Under the pieces are notes generated by a model. That model saw only the letters and a list, made by a program, of their open reading frames with translations, was not told where the DNA came from and ran no database searches. A stretch of 61,862 bases of DNA from Psychrobacter pacificensis (GTDB lineage: Bacteria > Pseudomonadota > Gammaproteobacteria > Pseudomonadales > Moraxellaceae), in the NCBI RefSeq assembly GCF_900101915.1, contig NZ_FNAL01000019.1, positions 1 to 61,862 of the forward strand, read 5' to 3'. The position numbers and the translations under genes were made by a program. This document shows positions 54,750 to 61,862 of the stretch, piece by piece; the first letter of the stretch is position 1, and the number at the start of each line of letters is the position of its first letter.

Positions 54750-55718
54750 TTATTCAGATTTTGACTTTTTTACCAGTTGGCTACTGTCTGCTTTGACCAC
54801 TAAAGTTTTGGCAAGTTTGTCATGCCAACCGATATTTTCAGGGCTTTTTGATGCCATATAATAATGGATAGCAATAATCACAAAACCCAAAAAGCTAGTA
54901 AACGAAAACAGTAAATTATAGATAATAAACAACAGTAACGTACGTGTACCGACCAGCTTGATAAACGAGGGTAGACGATGTGTGGTCTGATCCACAACCC
55001 GAATACCAGTGATTACTTTGCCTAGGGATTGACCACGCATGGTAATAAATACCAGCTGCAGTGCAAACAAGCCAAAAACCATGACTTGCGACATCATGAG
55101 CGTACTGCTTGGAATGCTTTCCATCAACGACATTGAATATTGATAGGCAGCGTCCATATTTTGGATGTTTTGAAACTTGGTATAGTCTACATCCATTTTG
55201 GTCAGTGCCATTACTAATGGCAATATGGCCAATACGTAAAGCAGGCCGTTGAGCGCGGTTGCCAATATGCGTGACATAATCGGCGCCAGTACCACATCAC
55301 CAATGACTTTATCATTATCTGCGACCGTCTTTTTGAGAGCAGTTTTGTTTAATGAGACATTGTTGTGCGGCGTTTGATGACGATTGGTCGTCATATCGGC
55401 CTTCACATTTTTAGAACGTTCAGGCTTGCCATATAGTCTATCTAATGATATTGAATTATTATCTTTAGTATTGCTGGTATCTTCAGGGAAGACGGTCACA
55501 TTATTGATAATAGAATCATTCGCATCAGGAGTAGTAGCACCAGTCGGTCGATAGACCGTTTGATTATTGGTCACATTTCCTACGCGCTGCCACTGATCTA
55601 AGCCTTCATGCCAGATTAAATCATCAAGCAATACTTCGCCTGATGCCAGCATGATATTAAGCTGCTCCAGATTGTATGGACCAGCTTGTACGTTATTTCG
55701 AGCAAGGAAAATCTGCAT
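54750..55718 (-). CDS. GYF_2 and RDD domain membrane protein
   Basis: Membrane protein of unknown function. From the ATG at 55716-55718 (MQIFLARNNVQAGPYNLEQLN) it has 322 residues. The N-terminal GYF_2-type domain (about 1-55) shows AGPYNLEQLNIML and LIWHEGLDQWQRV. A disordered linker follows, then an RDD domain with several membrane helices (about 150-300; GQSLGKVITGIRVVD and TRTLLLFIIYNLLFSF). A CAGG site precedes the chosen ATG; an ATG 12 bp upstream is an alternative. It lies 126 bp after ppsA. Confidence 0.8.
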   Translation of the reverse strand: MQIFLARNNVQAGPYNLEQLNIMLASGEVLLDDLIWHEGLDQWQRVGNVTNNQTVYRPTGATTPDANDSIINNVTVFPEDTSNTKDNNSISLDRLYGKPERSKNVKADMTTNRHQTPHNNVSLNKTALKKTVADNDKVIGDVVLAPIMSRILATALNGLLYVLAILPLVMALTKMDVDYTKFQNIQNMDAAYQYSMSLMESIPSSTLMMSQVMVFGLFALQLVFITMRGQSLGKVITGIRVVDQTTHRLPSFIKLVGTRTLLLFIIYNLLFSFTSFLGFVIIAIHYYMASKSPENIGWHDKLAKTLVVKADSSQLVKKSKSE

Positions 55719-55738
55719 AGTTGCCTGCATAGTTAGTC

Positions 55739-55792
55739 ATGTCTTAAGACATTATATTAGGGTCTATTTGAAAAAATCAAATAGACCCTAAT
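55739..55792. repeat. Two adjacent palindromes between ppsA and the GYF/RDD gene
   Basis: A perfect 14-bp palindrome ATGTCTTAAGACAT at 55739-55752 is followed by a perfect 15-bp stem (ATTAGGGTCTATTTG 55756-55770 with its complement 55778-55792) and 7-nt loop. Neither strand has a T-run directly after the stem, so it is not a standard terminator. It may stabilise the ppsA mRNA end or bind a regulator. Confidence 0.6.
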
Positions 55793-55844
55793 AGTGGTAT
55801 CTTTAATGACTGTGTGAGTTACCGCTGCGACTGAACGTAACGGT

Positions 55845-58226
55845 CTACTTTTCTTCACCAGCTAGGAAGAACCAAGTATCTAGCACAGAATCAGGGTTCA
55901 ATGATACCGAGCTGATACCTTGTTCCATTAACCAGAACGCTAGATCTGGATGGTCTGATGGGCCCTGACCACAGATGCCAACATATTTGTTTTGCTTACG
56001 GCAAGCGTCGATAGCCATAGTGAGCAATTTCTTAACAGCAGTGTCACGCTCATCAAACAGATGTGAGACGATACCTGAGTCACGATCAAGACCAAGCGTT
56101 AACTGAGTCAAATCGTTAGAGCCGATTGAGAAACCATCGAAGTACTCTAGGAACTCTTCTGCGAGTAACGCGTTGGTTGGTAGCTCACACATCATGATGA
56201 TGCGTAGACCATTTTCACCGCGTTTTAGACCATTTTTCTCAAGTAACTCGATTACTTGCGCCGCTTCACCAGTGGTGCGGACGAATGGAATCATGATCTC
56301 AACGTTGGTTAAGCCCATCTCATCACGAACACGTTTTAGCGCTTTACACTCAAGCTCAAAACAGTCACGGAAGTTGTCAGAGACATAACGGCTAGCGCCG
56401 CGGAAACCAAGCATTGGGTTCTCTTCTGATGGCTCGTACAGCTTACCACCAAGCAAGTTAGCATATTCGTTTGATTTGAAATCTGACATACGAACAATAA
56501 CTGGCTGATCCATAAAGGCAACGGCTAGGGTTGAGATACCTTCAACCAATTTATCAACATAAAAGTCAACAGGTGAGGCATAGCCTGCGATACGCTCTTG
56601 AATGGCTTGTGAGATCTCACGTGGCAAGCTGTTCATGTTTAGCAGCGCTTTTGGATGCACACCGATCATACGGTTGATAATAAACTCTAAACGCGCAAGA
56701 CCAATACCTTCGTTTGGCATCTGGGTGAATGAGAAGGCGCGATCTGGGTTACCAACGTTCATCATGACTTTGAATGCAAGCTCTGGCATAGACTCAACCG
56801 AGTTGGTCTGTACTTCAAAGTCAATCTGGCCTTCATAAATAAAACCAGTGTCGCCTTCAGCACAAGACGCAGTCACGTCTTGACCATCGACTAGCAGTTC
56901 AGTGGCGTTACCACAACCAACGATGGCGGGCACACCTAACTCACGCGCGATAATGGCTGCGTGACACGTACGACCACCACGGTTGGTGATGATGGCAGAA
57001 GCGCGCTTCATGACTGGTTCCCAATCTGGATCAGTCATGTCTGATACCAGAACATCGCCTTCTTCTACTTTGTCCATCTCGTTTAGGTGAGTAACGATAC
57101 GTACTTTACCCGAACCGATGCGCTGACCGATTGAACGACCTTCACACAATACTTTTGCGCCAGTCGTGTCGATGACATAACGCTCCATGACATTGCTGTC
57201 TTGGCGACTCTTAACGGTTTCAGGACGTGCTTGAACGATAAAGATTTCACCGCTATCACCGTCTTTTGCCCATTCGATATCCATCGCGTGGCCATAATGC
57301 TGCTCGATGGTTACTGCTTGCTTGGCAAGAGAGGTCAGCTCTTCGGTAGTCAAAGAGAACTGCATGCGATCTTGTTTTTCAACATCGACCGTTTTCACTG
57401 ATTTTGCGGTGCTGCCTTCATCACCATAAACCATTTTCTTGTGTTTGCTGCCTAGGTTACGACGAATAACGGCAGGCTTACCATCAGCGAGCAGACGTTT
57501 TGAGATGTAGAATTCGTCTGGGTTGACCGCACCTTGTACAACCATTTCGCCAAGACCATAGCTTGACGTGATGAACACGACTTGATCAAAACCGCTTTCG
57601 GTATCCAGCGTGAACATAACACCAGCAGCACCAGTCTCTGAGCGCACCATACGCTGTACGGCAGCGGACAATGCCACACCTTCGTGCTCAAAACCTTTGT
57701 GTACACGGTAAGAGATTGCACGGTCGTTATATAGCGAGGCAAATACTTCTTTAATAGCAATTAGGACGTTATCAATACCGCGAATGTTCAAGAAGGTTTC
57801 TTGTTGACCAGCAAATGACGCATCTGGCAAATCTTCAGCAGTCGCAGAAGAGCGTACAGCAACAGCGATGTCTTCGCCGCCGCTCATGGTTTCGAACGCT
57901 TGACGTACTTCTTGCTCAAGATCTTTTGGCAATTCTTGCTCAATAATCCAAGTACGGATCTTTTTACCAGTCGCCGCAAGCTTATTAACATCATTGACAT
58001 CCAATGTGTTTAGCTCGTTGTTGATTTTTTCTAATAAGCCTGTTTCTGTCAAAAAGCGATTGAATGCGTTTGATGTGGTGGCAAAGCCGCCTGGAACACT
58101 AACGCCTAAATCAGAAAGATGGCTGATCATCTCGCCAAGTGAGGCATTCTTGCCACCAACCATTTCGATGTCGTCTTTTCCTAGCTGATCAAGATTGATT
58201 ACAAGTGCTGTAGATTGCGCTGCCAT
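55845..58226 (-). CDS. ppsA: Phosphoenolpyruvate synthase
   Basis: Converts pyruvate and ATP to phosphoenolpyruvate, AMP and phosphate for gluconeogenesis. 793 residues: N-terminal ATP-grasp domain ([41 protein letters not shown]), the phosphohistidine domain with [21 protein letters not shown] (catalytic His), and the C-terminal TIM-barrel domain with [20 protein letters not shown]. It is divergent from ppsR, which encodes its regulatory kinase/phosphorylase, across 596 bp. Confidence 0.97.
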   Translation of the reverse strand: MAAQSTALVINLDQLGKDDIEMVGGKNASLGEMISHLSDLGVSVPGGFATTSNAFNRFLTETGLLEKINNELNTLDVNDVNKLAATGKKIRTWIIEQELPKDLEQEVRQAFETMSGGEDIAVAVRSSATAEDLPDASFAGQQETFLNIRGIDNVLIAIKEVFASLYNDRAISYRVHKGFEHEGVALSAAVQRMVRSETGAAGVMFTLDTESGFDQVVFITSSYGLGEMVVQGAVNPDEFYISKRLLADGKPAVIRRNLGSKHKKMVYGDEGSTAKSVKTVDVEKQDRMQFSLTTEELTSLAKQAVTIEQHYGHAMDIEWAKDGDSGEIFIVQARPETVKSRQDSNVMERYVIDTTGAKVLCEGRSIGQRIGSGKVRIVTHLNEMDKVEEGDVLVSDMTDPDWEPVMKRASAIITNRGGRTCHAAIIARELGVPAIVGCGNATELLVDGQDVTASCAEGDTGFIYEGQIDFEVQTNSVESMPELAFKVMMNVGNPDRAFSFTQMPNEGIGLARLEFIINRMIGVHPKALLNMNSLPREISQAIQERIAGYASPVDFYVDKLVEGISTLAVAFMDQPVIVRMSDFKSNEYANLLGGKLYEPSEENPMLGFRGASRYVSDNFRDCFELECKALKRVRDEMGLTNVEIMIPFVRTTGEAAQVIELLEKNGLKRGENGLRIIMMCELPTNALLAEEFLEYFDGFSIGSNDLTQLTLGLDRDSGIVSHLFDERDTAVKKLLTMAIDACRKQNKYVGICGQGPSDHPDLAFWLMEQGISSVSLNPDSVLDTWFFLAGEEK

Positions 58227-58822
58227 GATAACTCCAGAAAATAAGGTTATTTAGTAAAGATTATAACGGTGAATTATACCGCCATATTAGGAGGAATTCG
58301 AGGGGTTTTACCAAAAAACTTGTTAAAAATACACAAATTGTAGGATTTGCTACACAGAGTAAGGCCAGTCTAATCAAGTTTCGTATTTACTCAGATGAAA
58401 AATATCATTGCTAGTGACGATGTTATGCGCTTTCAAAAGCCAATTACTGCATAAAATAGACGTATTCAAATAAGCCATATTTAGAGTATTTTTATAATTT
58501 ATGTTTCAATCTTATGTTTATATATAGGAAATGCTATAAAAAATGCCTTGATGAGAGGTGGATTGGTTATGACGACAAGATGAAAAACAATGTTGGTGCT
58601 AAGTGTACGCCTGTAACATTAATTTCTATTAACAAGCTAATATGCGTATAATGTAGCGGATAGATAAGTGATGCATATGGCTATATAAATATGCAATAGC
58701 AGCGCTGCCATCGTTCTGCATTTACAAGAGATAAGGCAGCCAAAGTTAGATAATTGCTATTAGATCAATACTAAAAATGAAATGAAGATCATTATTGAGC
58801 TTTCAACCGAGGTGTCAACGTT
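58227..58822. other. Divergent ppsA-ppsR intergenic region
   Basis: 596 bp, AT-rich, holding promoters for both genes. I found no clear RNA gene, operator or small protein; a few short inverted repeats are within the range expected for such AT-rich DNA. Confidence 0.45.
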
Positions 58823-59719
58823 ATGTACTCAAGCAATCCATCTGAACAAGTCAAGTCCACTATCCAAAATCGTCATGCGCTAAACTTGGACAGCTCACAA
58901 GCCATCAGAACGGCATTTTTTATCTCAGATGGCACCGCAATTACGGCTGAGACCCTCGGACGCGCTATTTTGAGTCAGTTTGCCTCGGTCCCTTTTGAGA
59001 CAAGAGTGTTGCCATACGTCGATAGCTTAGAGCGTGCCGATGATGCCGTAGAGCAGATAAACATGGCGTATCAACGTGATGGGTCGTTGCCGTTGGTGTT
59101 TGATACGATCGTCAATCCAGAGATTCGTGAAAAAATCAATTCAGCACACAGCTGTAATTTGGATATGTACGAAGGGTTGATTGGCCGCGTTGCAGAAGAG
59201 ACTGGCGTAGAGCCAGATGGTCATTCAGGTCATGCGCATGATGATGTCGACTCTGAGACATATAAAGAGCGTATCGATGCAGTCCATTTCGCCTTAGACA
59301 ATGATGATGGCGCACGTACTCGTCATTATAATGCAGCAGATATTATTTTGGTGGGTGTGTCACGCTCTGGTAAGACACCGACTTCTCTATACTTAGCATT
59401 ACAATTCGGTATTCGCGCCGCTAACTATCCTCTGACCGAAGATGATTTGTACGACAATCAACTACCAAAAGCTCTGCGTGACCATAAAGACAAACTGTTT
59501 GGTTTGCTCATTGATACCGATCGCTTGGTAAAAATACGCCAAGAGCGCCGTGCGGGCAGTCGTTACTCAAGTTATCAGCAATGCCAGCAAGAACAGCGCG
59601 CGATACAGGGAATTTATATCACGCATGGTATCCCAAGTTTGGATGTATCAGAGATGTCTGTTGAAGAAATCGCCACGCGTATATTACAGATGACAGGTCT
59701 TAAACGCCGCATTGGGTAA
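58823..59719 (+). CDS. ppsR: PEP synthase regulatory protein (ADP-dependent kinase/phosphorylase)
   Basis: Bifunctional PSRP (DUF299) that inactivates PEP synthase by ADP-dependent phosphorylation and reactivates it by phosphorolysis. 298 residues: FFISDGTAITAETLGRAIL near the N-terminus, the P-loop-like ILVGVSRSGKTPTSLYLAL (about 174-192), and the C-terminal KIRQERR and VEEIATRILQ segments. It carries an extra N-terminal stretch of about 25 residues and a His/Asp-rich insert (GHSGHAHDD, about 132-141). Divergent from ppsA. Confidence 0.95.
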   Translation: MYSSNPSEQVKSTIQNRHALNLDSSQAIRTAFFISDGTAITAETLGRAILSQFASVPFETRVLPYVDSLERADDAVEQINMAYQRDGSLPLVFDTIVNPEIREKINSAHSCNLDMYEGLIGRVAEETGVEPDGHSGHAHDDVDSETYKERIDAVHFALDNDDGARTRHYNAADIILVGVSRSGKTPTSLYLALQFGIRAANYPLTEDDLYDNQLPKALRDHKDKLFGLLIDTDRLVKIRQERRAGSRYSSYQQCQQEQRAIQGIYITHGIPSLDVSEMSVEEIATRILQMTGLKRRIG

Positions 59720-59874
59720 TGGACTATTAATTTTATAATATGTAATCGTCATCAAGTTTGTAAAAAGTCTATTCATACCTTATGGTCAGTACAACTTTAC
59801 TAAGCTGCTTGGATATTAAAAATATTAACTCGTGCACATAGATATTAATAGAGCAAACAATACATAAAGAGGAC

Positions 59875-61527
59875 ATGATGGTAAGTAAAAATATAAGTGA
59901 CGCAACCAATGATACTGGTAAAGACGTCCATACTGAAGTATCGAATAAAACTAATGGTCGTTCGCCCAATCCTGAGCATACTGAAGGTAAAGACACAAAA
60001 CAGAAAATCGAGCAGACTCATGAGCAGGTCACTGAAGATATCATGCATTACCCTGATCTCATCAACCCGCTTGATGACACTCGTATTGATATCAAATCTG
60101 GATTTACCAAAGATTCTCGTCGACTAAAAAGTGACGATCACGAGTATGAGTATGATGCGGTGGTTTTAGGTGCAGGTCCTGCTGGTGAAGCCGCTGCCAT
60201 GAAGCTGACCAAGTCTGGTAAAAGAGTGGTCGTCGTCGATCCGCGTGATCAAGTAGGAGGTAACTCTACTCACGTCGGTACAATTCCTAGTAAAGCATTG
60301 CGCCAATCAGTATTTAACTTGATTAACTTCCGTCGCGACCCGATGTTTACCAAAGCGATGGAGTATAAGCAAGTTCCGCTAAATGAAGTATTGGCTAAGG
60401 CGCGTCAAGTAATCCGTCGTCAAGTCAGTACGCATACCCGTTTTTATGAGCGCAACCGTATCGAAGTTATTCAAGGTTGGGCAAGTTTTATTGACGCTCA
60501 TACGCTGCGCATTGAAGTCGACGACAATATCTACGAAACTATTACTTTCAATAAAGCCATCATTACTGTCGGTAGTCGTCCTTACCGTCCTGATATTTTA
60601 GACTTTAAACATCCACGCGTTTTTGACTCTGACAAAATCTTGCAAATGGATTATGTCGTCAAAAAAATCATCATCTATGGTGCAGGGGTGATTGGCTGTG
60701 AGTATGCTTCTATTTTTACAGGACTTGGTTATAAGGTTGATCTTATTAACAACCAAGATCAGCTACTGAACTATTTGGATAGCGAAATCAGCGATGCGAT
60801 CGCGCATGACTTTAGACAGTTCGGTGTGCTTATCCGTAGTAATGAAGAGATTGATCATCTCGAGACTCATGATGATTATGTGGTCTTGCACTTAAAGAGC
60901 GGCAAGCGCATCAAATCTGATGCCATTCTTTGGTCAAATGGTCGCTCAGGTAACACAGAAGGCTTAAACTTAGAAGCCATTGGGCTAAAAGCAAATAGCC
61001 GTGGTCAGTTAAAAGTAGATGATACTTACTGTACGGACGTCGACAATATTTATGCTGCTGGTGATGTCATCGGTTGGCCATCATTAGCCTCTGCTGCCTA
61101 TGATCAAGGTCGCTGTGCTGCTGCCTTTATGGTCGGTGATAGTGATGCCGAGCCAGTATCTAGTGTCCCAACTGGTATCTATACCATTCCTGAAATCTCT
61201 TGTATCGGTAAAACAGAGCAGGAGCTAACGGATGAGAAAGTTCCGTATGAAGTGGGTCAAGCGTTCTTCAAACATCTGGCACGTGCCCAAATCATTGGTG
61301 AACGCTCGGGCGTATTAAAGATATTGTTCCATCGTGATACGTTAGAAATTTTAGGCATTCATTGCTACGGCAACCATGCTTCAGAGATTATTCATATTGG
61401 TCAAGCAGTGATGAAGTGCAAAAGCAACAATACGCTTGAGTATTTTGTAAATACGACTTTTAACTATCCAACGATGGCAGAAGCGTATCGTGTGGCTGCG
61501 CTTAACGGTTTGAACCGAGTATTTTAA
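59875..61527 (+). CDS. sthA: Soluble pyridine nucleotide transhydrogenase
   Basis: FAD flavoprotein that transfers hydride between NADPH and NAD in the cytoplasm. 550 residues, about 80-90 longer than typical SthA because of a hydrophilic N-terminal extension before [21 protein letters not shown]. The usual disulfide motif is replaced by [16 protein letters not shown], so both redox cysteines are missing. Further segments: [21 protein letters not shown] and the C-terminal dimerisation domain with [25 protein letters not shown] precedes the ATG at 59875. An IS30 element starts 2 bp after the stop codon. Confidence 0.94.
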   Translation: MMVSKNISDATNDTGKDVHTEVSNKTNGRSPNPEHTEGKDTKQKIEQTHEQVTEDIMHYPDLINPLDDTRIDIKSGFTKDSRRLKSDDHEYEYDAVVLGAGPAGEAAAMKLTKSGKRVVVVDPRDQVGGNSTHVGTIPSKALRQSVFNLINFRRDPMFTKAMEYKQVPLNEVLAKARQVIRRQVSTHTRFYERNRIEVIQGWASFIDAHTLRIEVDDNIYETITFNKAIITVGSRPYRPDILDFKHPRVFDSDKILQMDYVVKKIIIYGAGVIGCEYASIFTGLGYKVDLINNQDQLLNYLDSEISDAIAHDFRQFGVLIRSNEEIDHLETHDDYVVLHLKSGKRIKSDAILWSNGRSGNTEGLNLEAIGLKANSRGQLKVDDTYCTDVDNIYAAGDVIGWPSLASAAYDQGRCAAAFMVGDSDAEPVSSVPTGIYTIPEISCIGKTEQELTDEKVPYEVGQAFFKHLARAQIIGERSGVLKILFHRDTLEILGIHCYGNHASEIIHIGQAVMKCKSNNTLEYFVNTTFNYPTMAEAYRVAALNGLNRVF

Positions 61528-61529
61528 TG

Positions 61530-61862
61530 CTTAGATTAACACATGAAGTGCAATACCAAATGCAAGGTGAAAAAAAGACCTAGATGCGCTAGCATCAAAG
61601 TTTTTATCCACCGACCAAAGTGAGATTGCAACCATGAGCTATACACATCTAAGCCTAGGTGAACGATACCAGATTTATGCCCTTAAAGGGGAAAAACATA
61701 GTATTAATCTTATAGCGAGGGTGTTAAACAGAAGTCCCAGTACCATATCAAGAGAGCTTAGGCGTAATAAAAGCCTACGAGGTTACCGAGCAAAGCATGC
61801 TAATAACAAGGCTTGTGACAGACGGGCTAACAACGCCACAACTATTGTGACTGACCTCTGGG
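61530..61862 (+). mobile_element. IS30-family insertion sequence, left-hand part (cut by window end)
   Basis: Left terminal inverted repeat at 61530-61553 followed by the start of a transposase gene at 61634. The repeat matches that of the element at the left window edge at 22 of 24 positions and the orientation is the same. It begins just after the sthA stop codon, so any sthA terminator has been moved to its far side. Confidence 0.9.
61634..61862 (+). CDS. IS30-family transposase, N-terminal part (partial)
   Basis: First 76 residues of the transposase, starting MSYTHLSLGERYQIYALK, with the helix-turn-helix segment SINLIARVLNRSPSTISRELRRN that binds the IS ends. The frame is open to the window end. 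With the fragment at 2-295 it covers the two ends of one IS30 transposase type of usual length (about 320 residues), the middle being outside the window. Confidence 0.93.
   Translation, partial: MSYTHLSLGERYQIYALKGEKHSINLIARVLNRSPSTISRELRRNKSLRGYRAKHANNKACDRRANNATTIVTDLW

Noticed and set aside
1..61862. CRISPR arrays, prophage, toxin-antitoxin or defence islands
   Set aside because: No regularly spaced repeats, phage structural genes or known defence proteins were seen; apart from the IS ends the genes are housekeeping or metabolic.

Overview
The window is ordinary chromosomal DNA of a gammaproteobacterium, most likely Psychrobacter or a close Moraxellaceae relative. This is inferred from the blocks petABC-sspAB, leuC-leuD-(lipoprotein)-leuB, fimV-truA, rpsF-rpsR-rplI and ppsA/ppsR, from AT-rich spacers and from protein features such as acidic ribosomal-protein tails. 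Both ends lie inside IS30-family elements that share the same terminal repeat and orientation, so the window looks like the unique segment between two IS copies. I see no prophage, CRISPR array, rRNA or conjugative gene.

Layout. 1-321: end of an IS30 element. 352-4256 (minus): cytochrome bc1 operon petABC, a strong terminator, then sspA-sspB. 4772-10368: uup, slyX and two tandem FadL-type outer-membrane proteins. 10833-13680 (minus): putP and a LysR regulator. 14153-18381 (plus): leuC, leuD, an unknown lipoprotein and leuB. 18676-19941: a lipoprotein L,D-transpeptidase. 20198-28773 (minus): infA, truA, an asparaginase, fimV split into two reading frames, queA and dinB. 29282-30601: a small unknown gene, tRNA-Leu(CAA) and fpr. 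31029-39032 (plus): trmO, the type II secretion ATPase gspE, a TatD nuclease, a TetR regulator and the minor pseudopilins gspH-I-J-K. 39054-43125 (minus): FabR-like TetR, dGTPase, a histidine-rich lipoprotein behind a Zur-type operator, and ychF. 43569-47672 (plus): UvrD-like helicase, a DadA-like oxidase and RidA. 47860-49721: decayed crotonase, VOC protein, divergent LysR. 49806-52413 (minus): GntP permease and glycerate kinase. 52745-58226 (minus): small unknown gene, rpsF-rpsR-rplI with an S6:S18-type leader, GYF/RDD membrane protein, ppsA. 58823-61527 (plus): ppsR and sthA, followed 2 bp later by the second IS30.

Themes. Much of the segment serves energy and carbon metabolism (bc1, transhydrogenase, PEP synthase with its regulator, proline uptake, glycerate use, fatty-acid uptake, leucine synthesis) and the cell envelope (T2SS pseudopilins, FimV, L,D-transpeptidase, lipoproteins). 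The points most worth a second look are: the Zur-box-controlled lipoprotein joining a His/Asp metal-binding tract to a lysozyme-inhibitor-like domain; fimV divided by an in-frame stop exactly before its membrane segment; a GspH pseudopilin with a 63-residue leader; duplicated fadL genes sharing an upstream motif; and the rpsF leader RNA.
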